From contig NZ_JACCCV010000002.1 of the NCBI RefSeq assembly GCF_013410115.1, forward strand, positions 62,001 through 126,000: DNA of 64,000 nucleotides, in the 5' to 3' direction. Shown in pieces: positions 1-9,789 of this stretch; position 1 is the stretch's first letter, and every line of letters begins with the position of its first letter. A model generated the notes under the pieces. The model was not told where the DNA came from. It did not search any database and saw nothing but the letters and a program-made list of their open reading frames with translations. The position numbers and the translations under genes were made by a program. Source of the DNA: Tunturiibacter gelidiferens (GTDB taxonomy: Bacteria; Acidobacteriota; Terriglobia; Terriglobales; Acidobacteriaceae).

Positions 1-1541
1 GCCGACCCGATCGCATATCCCTTCGTCAGCGCCTTCGTCGTATTCCCCGCCGAGTCCAGCTTGTCCGTCCGGTCACGAATCTCATGCGGCTGATTCGACA
101 TCTCGATGATCCCGCCCGCATTATCCGTAATCGGCCCAAACGTATCCATCGCAAGAATGTAAGCCGCGCAGCTCAGCATCCCCATCGTGGCAATCGCCGT
201 CCCGTAGATCCCCTTGGCATAGTCGCTGATCCCCGCCACTCCCGCCAATCCCTGCACGCCGAAGTAGTAGCTCAGCAGCAGCGCCGCCGAGATCACCACC
301 ACAGGCATCGCCGGCGTCTCCATCCCCACCGCCAGCCCGCTGATGATGTTCGTCGCCGGCCCCGTCACCGAAGCTTCAACGATCGACTTCACTGGGCGAT
401 AGATCGCCTCCGTGTAGTACTCCGTAATCCACACAAACAGAAACGCCGTCACCAGCCCAATCACACCGCACCCCAGCAACCAAAGCGGCTGCACCTGCGG
501 CCCATTCAACATCGTATAAACCGCACCCGCAAACCCGGCCAGCGCCAGCGCTGAGGTCACATAGAATCCCTTATTCAGCGCGTGCATCGGATCCTCATCC
601 TCACGCGTCTTCACCACAAACACGCCGACGATGCTCGCAATTAAATTGATCGCATGCACGATCAGCGGAAACAAAATCCCCTTCACTCCAAACACGGGAT
701 AAAGGGCCGCACCAAGAATCATCGCACCCACATTCTCCGCCGCAGTGGACTCGAACAAGTCCGCACCTCGACCCGCGCAGTCGCCCACGTTATCGCCCAC
801 CAGGTCCGCAATCACAGCCGGGTTTCGCGGATCATCCTCGGGAATCCCCGCCTCCACCTTACCCACCAGGTCCGCGCCCACATCCGCAGCCTTCGTATAG
901 ATCCCGCCGCCAAGCTGCGCGAACAGCGCCACCAGCGACGCTCCGAACCCAAACCCCACCAGCTGATACGGAACCGCCTGCGGATGCTCCAGGCCGCCAA
1001 AGAACAGGAACAGCACCCCAACACCAAGCAGCGACAGCGCAACCACCACCAGCCCTGTCACCGCCCCTCCACGCAGCGCCATCTGTAACGCCTTGTTCAA
1101 ACTCGTTCTCGCCGCCGAAGCCGTCCGGATGTTCGCCCGGATCGAGCAGTACATCCCCGTGAATCCTGCCAGCCCAGAGCACACCGCGCCCACCAGAAAG
1201 CTCACCACCGTCTTCAGCGCATACGGCGAAGTCCTCGGCGACAGCCGATACCCCACAAACACCACCACCGCCAGTACCAGCGCAATCGACCCAATCGTCT
1301 TGTACTGCCGCCGCAAAAATGCCTCTGCACCCTCCCGAATCGCATCCGAGATCGCCCGCATCTCCGGCGTCCCCGTATCGGATGCAATCACCGCCCGCGC
1401 CAGCATCAGCGCCGCAACCAGAGCCAGCACACCAACCCCCAGAGCCACCCACAGATAAATCCGTCCATCGCCACCGTCGACAACCGCAGGGGTCAAGGGA
1501 ACCTGCTGAACGGCCATCGCCAAAAAACTTACTCCAACCAT
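1..1541 (-). CDS. hppA: Membrane-bound proton-translocating pyrophosphatase, 3' end cut by window edge
   Basis: Integral membrane enzyme that couples hydrolysis of pyrophosphate to ion pumping across the cytoplasmic membrane. About 513 N-terminal residues are present and the C-terminal part lies left of position 1. Visible family motifs are [16 protein letters not shown] (around 680-760) and, at the left edge, [18 protein letters not shown]. The Lys after GNTT, where K+-dependent enzymes have Ala, is the established signature of K+-independent H+ pumps, so H+ rather than Na+ transport is inferred. The start is the ATG at 1541, chosen because AAGGAG lies 8 nt upstream; a second in-frame ATG at 1517 has no such site. 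It is transcribed divergently from the subtilase gene. Confidence 0.93.
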   Translation of the reverse strand, partial: MVGVSFLAMAVQQVPLTPAVVDGGDGRIYLWVALGVGVLALVAALMLARAVIASDTGTPEMRAISDAIREGAEAFLRRQYKTIGSIALVLAVVVFVGYRLSPRTSPYALKTVVSFLVGAVCSGLAGFTGMYCSIRANIRTASAARTSLNKALQMALRGGAVTGLVVVALSLLGVGVLFLFFGGLEHPQAVPYQLVGFGFGASLVALFAQLGGGIYTKAADVGADLVGKVEAGIPEDDPRNPAVIADLVGDNVGDCAGRGADLFESTAAENVGAMILGAALYPVFGVKGILFPLIVHAINLIASIVGVFVVKTREDEDPMHALNKGFYVTSALALAGFAGAVYTMLNGPQVQPLWLLGCGVIGLVTAFLFVWITEYYTEAIYRPVKSIVEASVTGPATNIISGLAVGMETPAMPVVVISAALLLSYYFGVQGLAGVAGISDYAKGIYGTAIATMGMLSCAAYILAMDTFGPITDNAGGIIEMSNQPHEIRDRTDKLDSAGNTTKALTKGYAIGS

Positions 1542-1745
1542 GCAAGGGTCTCCTTAGAACGCAAACTTTCTCTCAGCTTCACAAAGGCGGCAATTAGAGC
1601 ACGCGCGATCAAACAGGGTCAATGCGTCCGTTAATCGAGCAGGATCAGTCAGATTTCGCTCGATCGACAGACCAAAGTAATAGCACACAACTGTTCTGGC
1701 ACTAATGCAAATTCTCGCGGTGCCGATTCATACCTCAGCGCAACA

Positions 1746-3446
1746 ATGAGGTGCCCCGTGTCCGTGCTCAACGAATTCGCTTCCCCAAAGCCAGATCTCC
1801 AAGCGGCCCGCACCCGTCTGTTCTGCCGAAGTATCTCGCTTCTCGCAGCGCTCTGTCTCCCTCTCCTTCCCCCAGCCGCCGTAGCGCAAATCGATACCTC
1901 CAGCGTCGCTCCCCATCGCTACCTCGTCGTCTACCGCAACGCAAGCATCCCCGGCGACGCTGAGGCCCACCTCCTCGCCACCGGCACCCGCCTCACGCAA
2001 CGCAACGAGCACCTCGGCATCGCAGCCGTGCAATCCCCCGCATCACAAGACGACGCAACCAGTCTCCGCCTCCTCTCCGCCCAACCCAACGTAAGCTACG
2101 TCCTCCACGACCGAATCGTCTCCGCATTGCGTCTCCGTCTCCGGCCTCTCGCCATCACCTCGCGCGTCAACAACGGAGCGCAACCTCTCACGCCAACCAC
2201 CACCATAGGCCGACTCCCCACCCACGGTCCCATCACGACCGCTCCCCCATCCCTCCCAACCCCACCGCCGCCACCCCCTCCACCGCCTCCTTCCTACGAC
2301 ACCTACTACACCTCCACCCCACAGGGATGGGCCGTCCAGCAGGTCGGGGGATACGGAAACAACGTCCCCGGCGGCCCCGCGCGCGGCCCCTGGGACACCA
2401 CCATGGGCAAGGGCATTCGCATCGCCATCATCGACAGCGGCATCGATAAAACCCACCCCGACCTCTCCCCCAACCTCGCCCTCAACCTCACGGAAGTCGA
2501 CCAGACCGCCTATCCCAGCGCCTGCGACGACGGCACCCCGCAGGACCAGCAGGGCCACGGCACCTGGACCGCCTCCCTCGCCGCCGGAGCCATCGGTCCC
2601 GGAACCGGCAAGATCATCGGCGTTGCCCCCGCCGCGACCATCCTCAACATCAAAGTCCTCCAGCGCATGCCCGCCTCCATCACCGGAGACACCAACCCCG
2701 CCGATCAGTGCGAAGCCGGCGAGGCCAGCGGCCTTCTCAGCTGGGTCATGAAAGGTATCGAAGACGCCGTCACCAACCGCGCCGACGTCATCTCCCTCTC
2801 CGTCGGCGCCACCGCCGACCTCACCACCGGAGACGGAGCCGGCCTCCTCGCCGCCTTCAACCAGATCACCTACGCCGCAGCCCAGGCCAACATCGTCCTC
2901 GTCGCCTCTGCAGGCAACGACGGCATCGACCTCTCCAACCCCCGTTACGTCGAGCTCCCCGCTCAGTCCCGCAGCGTCCTCGCCATCGCCGCCTCCACCA
3001 ACCCCGTCTGCGCCCAGAACACCACCCCAGGCGCCACCTGCACCCCCGGCCCCGTCTCCCTCGCCTACTACACCAACTATGGAGCTCCGCTCAACGCCCT
3101 CGCCGCCCCCGGCGGCAGCTACCCCGACGGCCCCGACACCGGCGTCAGCGGATGGATCGAAGGCGCCTGCAGCTCCGGTCTTCCCAACACTATCGACGGC
3201 CTCCCCGCCGACTCCGCCCACAGCTACGGATGCTTCAACCTCGGCCACACCACCTACGTTCAGGCCATGGGCACCAGCGCCTCCGCCCCGCTCGCCGCCG
3301 GAGTCGCCGCCCTTGTCCGAGCCGCTCACCCGGACTGGAGCGCCGCAGCTGTAGTCGCCGCAATGCGCAACTCAGCCGTCACCCTCCCCGGCGTCTCCAT
3401 CCCTCTAGTCAACGCAGCCGCAGCTATCTCCCAGCCCACCCCGTAG
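1746..3446 (+). CDS. Secreted S8 family serine peptidase (subtilase)
   Basis: 566 residues. A hydrophobic signal peptide covers about residues 25-48 and ends near AVAQ. An inhibitor-I9-like propeptide (HRYLVVYRNASI onward, about 56-125) follows, then a proline-rich linker of repeated Pro around residues 170-183, then the catalytic domain. The triad is visible: Asp in RIAIIDSGID (about 230), His in QQGHGTW (about 271), Ser in MGTSASAPLAAG (about 511), with the oxyanion Asn in ASAGNDG (about 392). The presence of a propeptide and full triad indicates an active secreted protease processed after export. No clear ribosome binding site precedes the ATG; GTG codons at 1758 and 1764 are alternative starts. 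Single gene, not in an evident operon. Confidence 0.92.
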   Translation: MRCPVSVLNEFASPKPDLQAARTRLFCRSISLLAALCLPLLPPAAVAQIDTSSVAPHRYLVVYRNASIPGDAEAHLLATGTRLTQRNEHLGIAAVQSPASQDDATSLRLLSAQPNVSYVLHDRIVSALRLRLRPLAITSRVNNGAQPLTPTTTIGRLPTHGPITTAPPSLPTPPPPPPPPPPSYDTYYTSTPQGWAVQQVGGYGNNVPGGPARGPWDTTMGKGIRIAIIDSGIDKTHPDLSPNLALNLTEVDQTAYPSACDDGTPQDQQGHGTWTASLAAGAIGPGTGKIIGVAPAATILNIKVLQRMPASITGDTNPADQCEAGEASGLLSWVMKGIEDAVTNRADVISLSVGATADLTTGDGAGLLAAFNQITYAAAQANIVLVASAGNDGIDLSNPRYVELPAQSRSVLAIAASTNPVCAQNTTPGATCTPGPVSLAYYTNYGAPLNALAAPGGSYPDGPDTGVSGWIEGACSSGLPNTIDGLPADSAHSYGCFNLGHTTYVQAMGTSASAPLAAGVAALVRAAHPDWSAAAVVAAMRNSAVTLPGVSIPLVNAAAAISQPTP

Positions 3447-3619
3447 CCGCAGCAGCGGTCATTGCGACTAGAGCAGAATGCGCATTGGTCTAGAGCTTGA
3501 TCTTCCTTTTTCGTCTGTCATTCCGCACCCAGAACATACGGGGGAGGAATCTGCCGTACGGGGTAGCCATAAAGCATAGTGGGCATCGCGATAAATGTTT
3601 TTACATCTACTGTCTAAGG
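3447..3619. other. Short intergenic spacer with a G-rich motif
   Basis: No gene is seen between the two convergent coding regions. A short ACGGGGGAGG element near 3539-3548 resembles the G-rich motif found more fully at 15726, 55585 and 61996. Confidence 0.4.
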
Positions 3620-3979
3620 CTAGCCCTTCATCCGTTCCTTTACGCTATGAGCCAGCTTCTCAATCTCATCTGCCTTCTTGATCACATCCACTGACAGAAT
3701 ATTCTTGTTCGTCTTGTCTACCTGCTGCTTCAGATCCGTAGCCAGGGCCAGTAGCTTATCCGTATCCGCCACCAGCCGCTTCTGTCGCTCGGTGCTCCGT
3801 ATGCTCTCCTGCTGCTCCAGCCGATGCTGGTCAATATTAGGGTTCACATCGTCCGGTTCACGCACCTGCCCGGGAAAATGCTGCCCCTGCTGAATCTGCT
3901 GTAGTTGTCCCCCACTCACCCGTCCAGATACGCCCACCATCAACACAGCCCCAATCACTCCCAGTCGCAGCACTCTCAT
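3620..3979 (-). CDS. Small secreted coiled-coil protein of unknown function
   Basis: 119 residues. The N-terminus (MRVLRLGVIGAVLMVGVSG) looks like a signal peptide, so the protein is probably periplasmic. The rest is hydrophilic and predicted to be mostly helical, with heptad-like spacing in the stretch from LVADTDKLLALATDL to the C-terminal KADEIEKLAHSVKERM. I do not recognise the family. The gene stands alone between the convergent subtilase gene and the divergent MscS gene. It could be a structural or scaffolding helical protein, but no function should be assigned. Confidence 0.75.
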   Translation of the reverse strand: MRVLRLGVIGAVLMVGVSGRVSGGQLQQIQQGQHFPGQVREPDDVNPNIDQHRLEQQESIRSTERQKRLVADTDKLLALATDLKQQVDKTNKNILSVDVIKKADEIEKLAHSVKERMKG

Positions 3980-4090
3980 GGCATCCTCCGTCCATCCCGC
4001 CGCCGCTTATTTCCAGTCTGAATTGCATCTTACAAACAGCTGACGCATTCTGTTCACAGCACTCTTTCCCGAAAGCGAGACGCTGTAATC

Positions 4091-5023
4091 ATGCTCCTTC
4101 TGGCCATGGCCCCGCAAGACGAACCCATCCTTCAGACCATCGAAGACAAATGGCACAGTGACATCCTGCTATTCCTGCAGAACAAACTACCCAAGATCTT
4201 CGTCGTCCTCCTGGTCATCTTCATCCTCCAGCGCATCGTTCTCTTCTTCGTCAAAAAGATGCGCTCCCGTGCCGATCACCAGGTCGGCAACTTCCACCGC
4301 GCCGCCCAGCTCCGCACCATGGCCTCCATCCTTCGCGCCACCTCCATCGGTGTGCTCGGCTTCATAGCCTTCCTGCAGATCCTCAACATCTTCGACATCC
4401 CCTACCAGCCCATCCTCGCCTCCGCCGGAATCGTCGGCGTAGGCATCGGCCTCGGCGCACAGTCCATCTTCAAGGACATGATCAACGGCATCTTCATCCT
4501 CGTCGAAGACCAGTACAACGTCGGCGAGATCGTCGTCCTCGCCGGTCTCAAAGGCACCGTCGAAGACCTCTCCCTTCGCCGCACCAGCCTGCGCGACAGC
4601 GACGGCACCCTCTACATCATCCCCAACAGCCAGATCGCCACCGTCTCCAACCTCTCCCGCGACTACGCCGTCGCTGCCCTCAACGTCAGCGTCGATGCCA
4701 GCGCCAACCCCGACAAAGTCATCGCCCTGCTCACAAAGATCGCCGGTGACATCCGCGAAGACGCCGCCTTCAAGGACATCACAGTCGCTGACCCCGTCGT
4801 CCTCGGCGTCGACAAGATCGACGGTCGCGCCGTCACTTACCCCATCCAGATCCGCGTCCGGGTCAACCAGCGTGACCGCGTCCTCCGCGAACTGCGTCGC
4901 CGCATCATCCTCGCCTTCGAAAAAGACGGCATCCCCCTCGGCAACGATCCCGCCAACATGCTCATCCTCCGCGCCCCCAACCCAACCGCCCCACCCGCCC
5001 AGCAGCCACTCATAGGCAGCTAG
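4091..5023 (+). CDS. MscS-family mechanosensitive ion channel
   Basis: 310 residues. Three hydrophobic segments are seen in the N-terminal half: about 30-55 (KIFVVLLVIFILQRIVLFFV), about 75-100, and the pore-lining helix at about 110-140 (GIVGVGIGLGAQSIFKDMI), which carries the Gly/Ala periodicity typical of MscS TM3. A soluble beta domain (about 145-200; YNVGEIVVLAGLKGTVEDL) and an alpha/beta C-terminal domain follow. Length matches small MscS channels (about 286 in E. coli). It would open under membrane tension during osmotic downshock. The first codon used is ATG at 4091; the ribosome binding site is weak. The last 20 residues are proline/alanine rich and probably unstructured. Confidence 0.92.
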   Translation: MLLLAMAPQDEPILQTIEDKWHSDILLFLQNKLPKIFVVLLVIFILQRIVLFFVKKMRSRADHQVGNFHRAAQLRTMASILRATSIGVLGFIAFLQILNIFDIPYQPILASAGIVGVGIGLGAQSIFKDMINGIFILVEDQYNVGEIVVLAGLKGTVEDLSLRRTSLRDSDGTLYIIPNSQIATVSNLSRDYAVAALNVSVDASANPDKVIALLTKIAGDIREDAAFKDITVADPVVLGVDKIDGRAVTYPIQIRVRVNQRDRVLRELRRRIILAFEKDGIPLGNDPANMLILRAPNPTAPPAQQPLIGS

Positions 5024-5069
5024 CAAACCCAACCGACCAACGGGAGGCCAATGGACCCAGGGTATACAA

Positions 5070-5115
5070 GTCACGAAGTGACCGCCCCGCGCGCAGCGGG
5101 CCCGTCCGGCAGGAC
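5070..5115. terminator. Three consecutive small hairpins between convergent genes
   Basis: GTCAC-gaa-GTGAC (5070-5082), CCCGC-gcgca-GCGGG (5086-5100) and GTCC-ggca-GGAC (5104-5115) lie head to tail between the ends of the MscS and DUF255 genes. No T-tract follows. It may act as a bidirectional transcript end or be a dispersed repeat; the role is inferred from position only. Confidence 0.45.
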
Positions 5116-5145
5116 AACATAAGCCCAGCAGAAAACGAGCCCACC

Positions 5146-7335
5146 TCACAAAGCCTTATTCATAGCCTCAATCAACTCATCCACACCCGACACCGGCGGC
5201 AGACATCCCTTCCCGCTGCAAACTACGGCGAAGCTCCCCTCACTCCCAAGCCCTGGCAGGTGCGGCAGCGTCTCCGCCAGCGCCGGAGGCAGCGCACCCA
5301 GCTGATCCCTCCTTAACCGGATCACGCTCTTATTCACCGCATACCGAGCCAGCGCCACTGCCTCAAGCCTCCTCGCCGCGGCATCGTCCCCAATCACGCA
5401 GATCTCCACCGCCCGCAACACCATCCTCTGCAACGCCAGCCCATAGCTCGCGGCATAAAGCCCAAAGTGCTCGACTACCCCCGCAAAGGTCTCCAGCGTC
5501 TCCAGAGCCTTTACCGCATAGTCCTCCCGCCCATTCAGCGCCTCCAACCGCAGCAGCAACGCAGCTCCAACAGAGTTCCCCGCCGGCGTAGGCGAGTCCT
5601 GCAACGGCTTCCTCCGCGTCACCAGCGCTCCCAGCCTGGTCTCACCCTCTGCGACACTCTCCGTATCGAAGAACGCGCACCCCACCGGGTCATAAAACTT
5701 CACCAGCGCACTCTCCATAATCGCCTCAGACGCCGTGTAGTACCGCATCTCTCCGGTCATCTCCCACGCATCCAGCGCCGCATGCCCCAAAAACACATAG
5801 TCTTCGAGCACCCCAGCCACCCGCGCGCCACTTCCACCCTGCTCCCCATACGCGACGACATGAGCCAGCCCAGCCTTAGCGTCCCAGGCCTCTTCCAGCA
5901 CCCGGTCCAGAGACTTCAACGCGAACGCCCGCACCTCCGGCATATCCAGCACCCGACCCGCCTCCACGTAGGCCGAGATCATCATCCCATTCCAACCCAC
6001 ATAGATCGTCTTATCCACATACGGAGTGGGCCGCTTCAACCGAGCCGTATACAACTTCGCCTTCGCCACAGCCAGCCGCTCCCTCGCCACCTCCATCGTG
6101 ATCGCATTCGCCTTCGCCACTCCCTCCAGCGTCCCCCTCACATGCAAAACATTCTTCGCCGGGTTGTGATGCATATCGCCGATCTCGCCGATGTCGTAGT
6201 AAGCACTCGCCACCGCAAGCTCTTCCGCAGTCAAAACCTCCGTCGCCTCATCGCGAGTCCAGGTAAAGTAGTCGCCATCATCGTCCAGCGAAAAGTCCGC
6301 ATCCTGCGAAGCATAAAACCCACCGCGCTCCCGGTCGCTCAACCACTCGTCGATCCACTGAATCATCTCCCGCGCCACCCGCGCCGCCTCCGGCTCCACA
6401 AAAGTCTGGAACGCGTGAACATAGTTCTTCAGCAACTCGCTATTGTCATACGACATCTTCTCGAAGTGCGGCACCACCCATCGCTCATCCACCGAGTAGC
6501 GATGAAATCCCCCCGCCAGATGGTCATAGATCCCACCCTTCGACATCTTCTGCAGCGTCACCATCGCCGCAGTCTTCGCCGACTCGCTCACATCCTCCAT
6601 CCCACCAGCCGACACCCGCGACGCCACATCCAGCAGCAGATCGATCGCCCCCGAGTGAGGAAACTTCGGCTGCGATCCAAACCCACCCGACCTCGCGTCA
6701 AACTGCTTCAACGCCGACGACACCAGCTTCGCCACCAGCTCCGGCCCGGGATTCCCTGCCCTCCCCATAAACGATTCGTTATGCTCAATCGCCGCCATCA
6801 CGCTTCCGGCCGACTCATTCACCTCATCGCGACGGTTCTGAAACGCCTCCGCCATCGTCAGCAGCACTCGCTGAAATCCCGGCCGTCCATGCTGATCCGC
6901 CGGAGGGAAATAAGTCCCCCCAAAGTAAGGCTTCCCCTCCGGAGTCAAAAACGCAGTCAGCGGCCAGCCACCCTGCCCACTGATCGCAGACACCGCCGCC
7001 TGATACCGCGTATCCACATCCGGCCGTTCATCTCGATCAACCTTCACTGCAACAAAGTGATCGTTGATGATCTTCGCCGTCAGCGAATTTTCATACGACT
7101 CCCGATCCATCACATGACACCAGTGGCACCACACCGCGCCGATATCCAGCAGGATCGGCTTATCCTCCACCTTCGCCTTCTCAAACGCCGCCTCGCCCCA
7201 CTCCTGCCACTCCACCGGTTGATGCATCGCAGACCGTAGATAAGCCGAAGCCGCATTCGCTAAAGAGTTCAAATGTTCACTAGCCTGCTCGTGACTTCCC
7301 GCCACTTCCTGACTCGCCGCTGGATCGCTGCTCAT
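5146..7335 (-). CDS. Thioredoxin-fold / DUF255 protein (YyaL, SPATA20-like)
   Basis: 729 residues. The N-terminal third is a thioredoxin-like domain with the conserved C-H-W-C pair (Cys70 and Cys73 in AVWCHWCHVM), preceded by the family motif HQPVEWQEWGEAAF. The remainder is an (alpha/alpha)6-barrel-like region related to N-acylglucosamine 2-epimerases and cellobiose epimerases, with conserved DHLAGGFHRYSVDERW and SQDADF motifs. The full-length family is widespread, and its biochemical role is poorly defined; redox activity is plausible from the Cys pair. No signal peptide is seen, so it is likely cytoplasmic. It is convergent with the MscS gene and followed upstream by an intergenic region that contains a palindromic repeat. 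Confidence 0.9.
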   Translation of the reverse strand: MSSDPAASQEVAGSHEQASEHLNSLANAASAYLRSAMHQPVEWQEWGEAAFEKAKVEDKPILLDIGAVWCHWCHVMDRESYENSLTAKIINDHFVAVKVDRDERPDVDTRYQAAVSAISGQGGWPLTAFLTPEGKPYFGGTYFPPADQHGRPGFQRVLLTMAEAFQNRRDEVNESAGSVMAAIEHNESFMGRAGNPGPELVAKLVSSALKQFDARSGGFGSQPKFPHSGAIDLLLDVASRVSAGGMEDVSESAKTAAMVTLQKMSKGGIYDHLAGGFHRYSVDERWVVPHFEKMSYDNSELLKNYVHAFQTFVEPEAARVAREMIQWIDEWLSDRERGGFYASQDADFSLDDDGDYFTWTRDEATEVLTAEELAVASAYYDIGEIGDMHHNPAKNVLHVRGTLEGVAKANAITMEVARERLAVAKAKLYTARLKRPTPYVDKTIYVGWNGMMISAYVEAGRVLDMPEVRAFALKSLDRVLEEAWDAKAGLAHVVAYGEQGGSGARVAGVLEDYVFLGHAALDAWEMTGEMRYYTASEAIMESALVKFYDPVGCAFFDTESVAEGETRLGALVTRRKPLQDSPTPAGNSVGAALLLRLEALNGREDYAVKALETLETFAGVVEHFGLYAASYGLALQRMVLRAVEICVIGDDAAARRLEAVALARYAVNKSVIRLRRDQLGALPPALAETLPHLPGLGSEGSFAVVCSGKGCLPPVSGVDELIEAMNKAL

Positions 7336-7502
7336 AGACTTCCAGTCTAGTTCAAACGCCTCTTCCCGACCTTTAACGCCACGTTCACCGCACCACTCTT
7401 TAGTTTTCTCTTACCGCCATCATTGCAACCGCCTTTGCAATCCGGTTCAATAAAAAAATAAAATCTGGCCTTCGACAAAATCTCGTCACCACCCCAAAAC
7501 TT

Positions 7503-7565
7503 GTCATCTCGAACGAAGCTGTTCACAGCCTCACCGTGAACAGCGCAGTGGAGAGATCCGTATTT
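7503..7565. repeat. Palindromic dispersed repeat, copy A (intergenic)
   Basis: Starts GTCATCTCGAACGAAGC. Contains a perfect 9-bp stem GCTGTTCAC (7518-7526) / GTGAACAGC (7536-7544) with loop AGCCTCACC, then GCAGTGGAGAGATCCG. It matches copies B (10778) and C (11500), which are inside genes. This copy lies between the DUF255 gene and the tolC-like gene. Confidence 0.85.
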
Positions 7566-7607
7566 AGTCTCTGCCTTTGTATCTCAACAAGACTTAAAAA
7601 CGCCGCA

Positions 7608-7647
7608 CAAAAAACAAAGAGGGCCCGAGCCGCAGCCCGAGCCCTCT
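7608..7647 (-). terminator. Rho-independent terminator of the tolC-like gene
   Basis: On the minus strand GAGGGC...GCCCTC encloses a further GC-rich inner stem (CGGGC/GCTCG) and is followed by TTTGTTTTTTG. It sits 16 nt past the stop codon of the outer membrane efflux gene. Confidence 0.8.
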
Positions 7648-7662
7648 CTTCTACCTGCCAAT

Positions 7663-9789
7663 CTACTGTTGCGGTGGCGGAGCAGCCGGGTTCACATCGA
7701 TCGGCTTCGGCGCCTCAGGAGCCTTAGGAGCCGTCAACCCCGGAATCACAGGCGTCTGCATTCCCGCGCCTCCTCCAACCGCCTGCGCTGTAGCTTCAAT
7801 GCTGATTCCATATCGGTCCAGAGTATTCGCCAGAAGCTGGAACAGCTGCGCCCGGTCTCTCGCATACGCCGCCGTCGCCGAGATCAGATTATTCTCCCCC
7901 GTCGCCAGGTTCCTCCCCTGCTGCAATACATTCGCAGTGGTCGATGCTCCCAGCCTGTACTTCTTCTGCTCAGCGTCCAGGCTCTGCGCAGCAAAGTCTC
8001 TCGCCGCCTGAGCCGCCTGCACCTGCGCCCGGTCGTTGGTCAACGCGTACTGCTGGTTCGTCACCTGGATGCGAATCAACGTGTAGAGCTGCTGCAACCG
8101 CATCTGCGACTGCCGATACTCCATCTGCGACCGCGCCTGGTCAGCCTGTGCCGTTCGGTTCCGTATCGGAATCGTCATGTTCACGCCAACACCTTTATCT
8201 GGAGCGTTGTTGTTGAACGTGTTCTGAAAGACAGTCCCGTACCCGACCGAAGGAAACGTTCCCGGCGGATAAGGCTTATTAGTATTGAAATCGATCGCAC
8301 TCGGATTCTGAGCACCACCCAGCGCACTTCCACCGTAGAAGGCATACGCATCCACAGTCGGCAGCAATCCGTTCTTGAATGCCTTGATCGTGATCTCGTT
8401 GTTCTTCATGTTCAACACCGCCTGCTCAATCTGCGGGTTGTTGGCGTACGCCACCTTCACCAGGTCCTCAACCTGCACGTCCTCTTCCGGCAATCTGTCC
8501 AGGGCCACCCGGTCGGTCGGAATCACAGGCGCCTGCGACAGTTGCGGATCGTTCAGGTTTCGCACAATCGCCTGCTTCATCAACAACTGCTGGTACTCGA
8601 GGTTTGTCTTCGAAGCCACCAGCGCCTGTTTGTCACTCGCCACCGCGCTATCCGAGTTCACCACATCGAGCGGCGCCAGTGTGCCGATCTCCAGCTGCTT
8701 CCGGTTGTCCGAGGTCAGCTGCGACGACTGCGCCAGCTGACGTTCCTTCGCCTGCTCATCTTCATACGCACTCACCAGTGCCCAGTAGATATTCTCCACC
8801 TGGTTGATCGTATACAGCACCTGCTGCCGAAATGCCGAGTCTGTAATCCGCCGGTCATTCTTGGCCTGCAGAATAAAACGTCCATTCACGCCCCAACCGA
8901 ACCCCTGCAACAGATGCTGCGTCGCCGTAGCGCGAAAGCTCGTCGTCAACGAAGGGCTGAAGTTGCTAAAAGGATTGTCCGTCGTCACGCGAGTATTGTT
9001 GAAGCCCACAGTCAACTGCGTGCCGGTCAGAAATCCCTGAGCATAATTGAAGTTGTAGGTCGCCGTATCCGTAGTCAACACATTCAACCCGCCGCTGAAC
9101 AGCGTATTCAACTGCGGCGCCGTCGAAGCCTCATACTCCAGCTGTCCCGTCAGCACCGGATCCAGATTCTCCGGCACCGGTCCGCCGCCGTTGGTGCTCA
9201 CAACGATTCCGCCCACACCCGTACCGCCGCCCCCCACACCCTGAGAGGTCGCACCTGGTCCGCCGCCCGTAGTAATCGTCGTCGTAGTTCCGCCAATGGT
9301 ATTCGTCAACAGGCCGGTCGACACGCCGCGAAGCGCAGATCCCGCCCTCGCCCGCAGCAGATCCGTATCCGCAATATCCAGATTGACCCGAGCGATCGCA
9401 ATATCGTAGTTATTCTGCAGCGTCAGCGTCACCGCATCCGCCAGGCTCAGATAGATCTTCCCGTCCCTCAGCAAACTGCCCAGCGTCGTGTTCCCCATCT
9501 GGAAAGTAGGAACCTGGATCGCCGTATATGGAGCAATAGGATTCCAGATATGGCTCTTCGGCTTCGTGTAGTCCCGGCTGGTAGGGCGCATAAACAACGG
9601 CTCGGTCGCCTTCGGCTGCGGAGCCTGCGGCAACCCAGGTGTTCCCGTCGTATCATTCACCACCTGCTGCGGCGCCGCTGGTGTGGTCGGACTCGACTGC
9701 GTCTGCTGCTGCGCCAATCCCGGCTGTGTGCACAGACTCATCAGCAGCAGTGAAATGCTCGCCGCCCCCTGCATATCCTTTAATCTCAC
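7663..9789 (-). CDS. TolC-family outer membrane efflux protein
   Basis: 708 residues with an N-terminal signal peptide (ISLLLMSLCTQPGLAQQ). Two outer-membrane-efflux repeats are seen: the first begins near SLADAVTLTLQNNYDIAIARVNLD, the second near VEDLVKVAYANNPQIEQAVLNMKNNEI, with long helical stretches (QADQARSQMEYRQSQMRLQQL and onward). The protein is longer than E. coli TolC (493 residues) because of a Gly/Thr-rich insertion around residues 165-205 and low-complexity Pro/Ala ends. It would form the outer membrane channel for an RND, ABC or MFS pump, but no inner-membrane partner is adjacent. The orphan adaptor at 46863 is far away, so pairing is unproven. Confidence 0.9.
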   Translation of the reverse strand: MRLKDMQGAASISLLLMSLCTQPGLAQQQTQSSPTTPAAPQQVVNDTTGTPGLPQAPQPKATEPLFMRPTSRDYTKPKSHIWNPIAPYTAIQVPTFQMGNTTLGSLLRDGKIYLSLADAVTLTLQNNYDIAIARVNLDIADTDLLRARAGSALRGVSTGLLTNTIGGTTTTITTGGGPGATSQGVGGGGTGVGGIVVSTNGGGPVPENLDPVLTGQLEYEASTAPQLNTLFSGGLNVLTTDTATYNFNYAQGFLTGTQLTVGFNNTRVTTDNPFSNFSPSLTTSFRATATQHLLQGFGWGVNGRFILQAKNDRRITDSAFRQQVLYTINQVENIYWALVSAYEDEQAKERQLAQSSQLTSDNRKQLEIGTLAPLDVVNSDSAVASDKQALVASKTNLEYQQLLMKQAIVRNLNDPQLSQAPVIPTDRVALDRLPEEDVQVEDLVKVAYANNPQIEQAVLNMKNNEITIKAFKNGLLPTVDAYAFYGGSALGGAQNPSAIDFNTNKPYPPGTFPSVGYGTVFQNTFNNNAPDKGVGVNMTIPIRNRTAQADQARSQMEYRQSQMRLQQLYTLIRIQVTNQQYALTNDRAQVQAAQAARDFAAQSLDAEQKKYRLGASTTANVLQQGRNLATGENNLISATAAYARDRAQLFQLLANTLDRYGISIEATAQAVGGGAGMQTPVIPGLTAPKAPEAPKPIDVNPAAPPPQQ

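Noticed and set aside
2043-3329. 428-codon minus-strand frame opposite the subtilase gene
   Set aside because: Gly/Val/Asp-rich composition typical of an antisense shadow in C-rich coding DNA; no motif.
5467-7239. 590-codon plus-strand frame opposite the DUF255 gene
   Set aside because: Arg/His/Leu-rich antisense shadow; the minus-strand product has clear family motifs.
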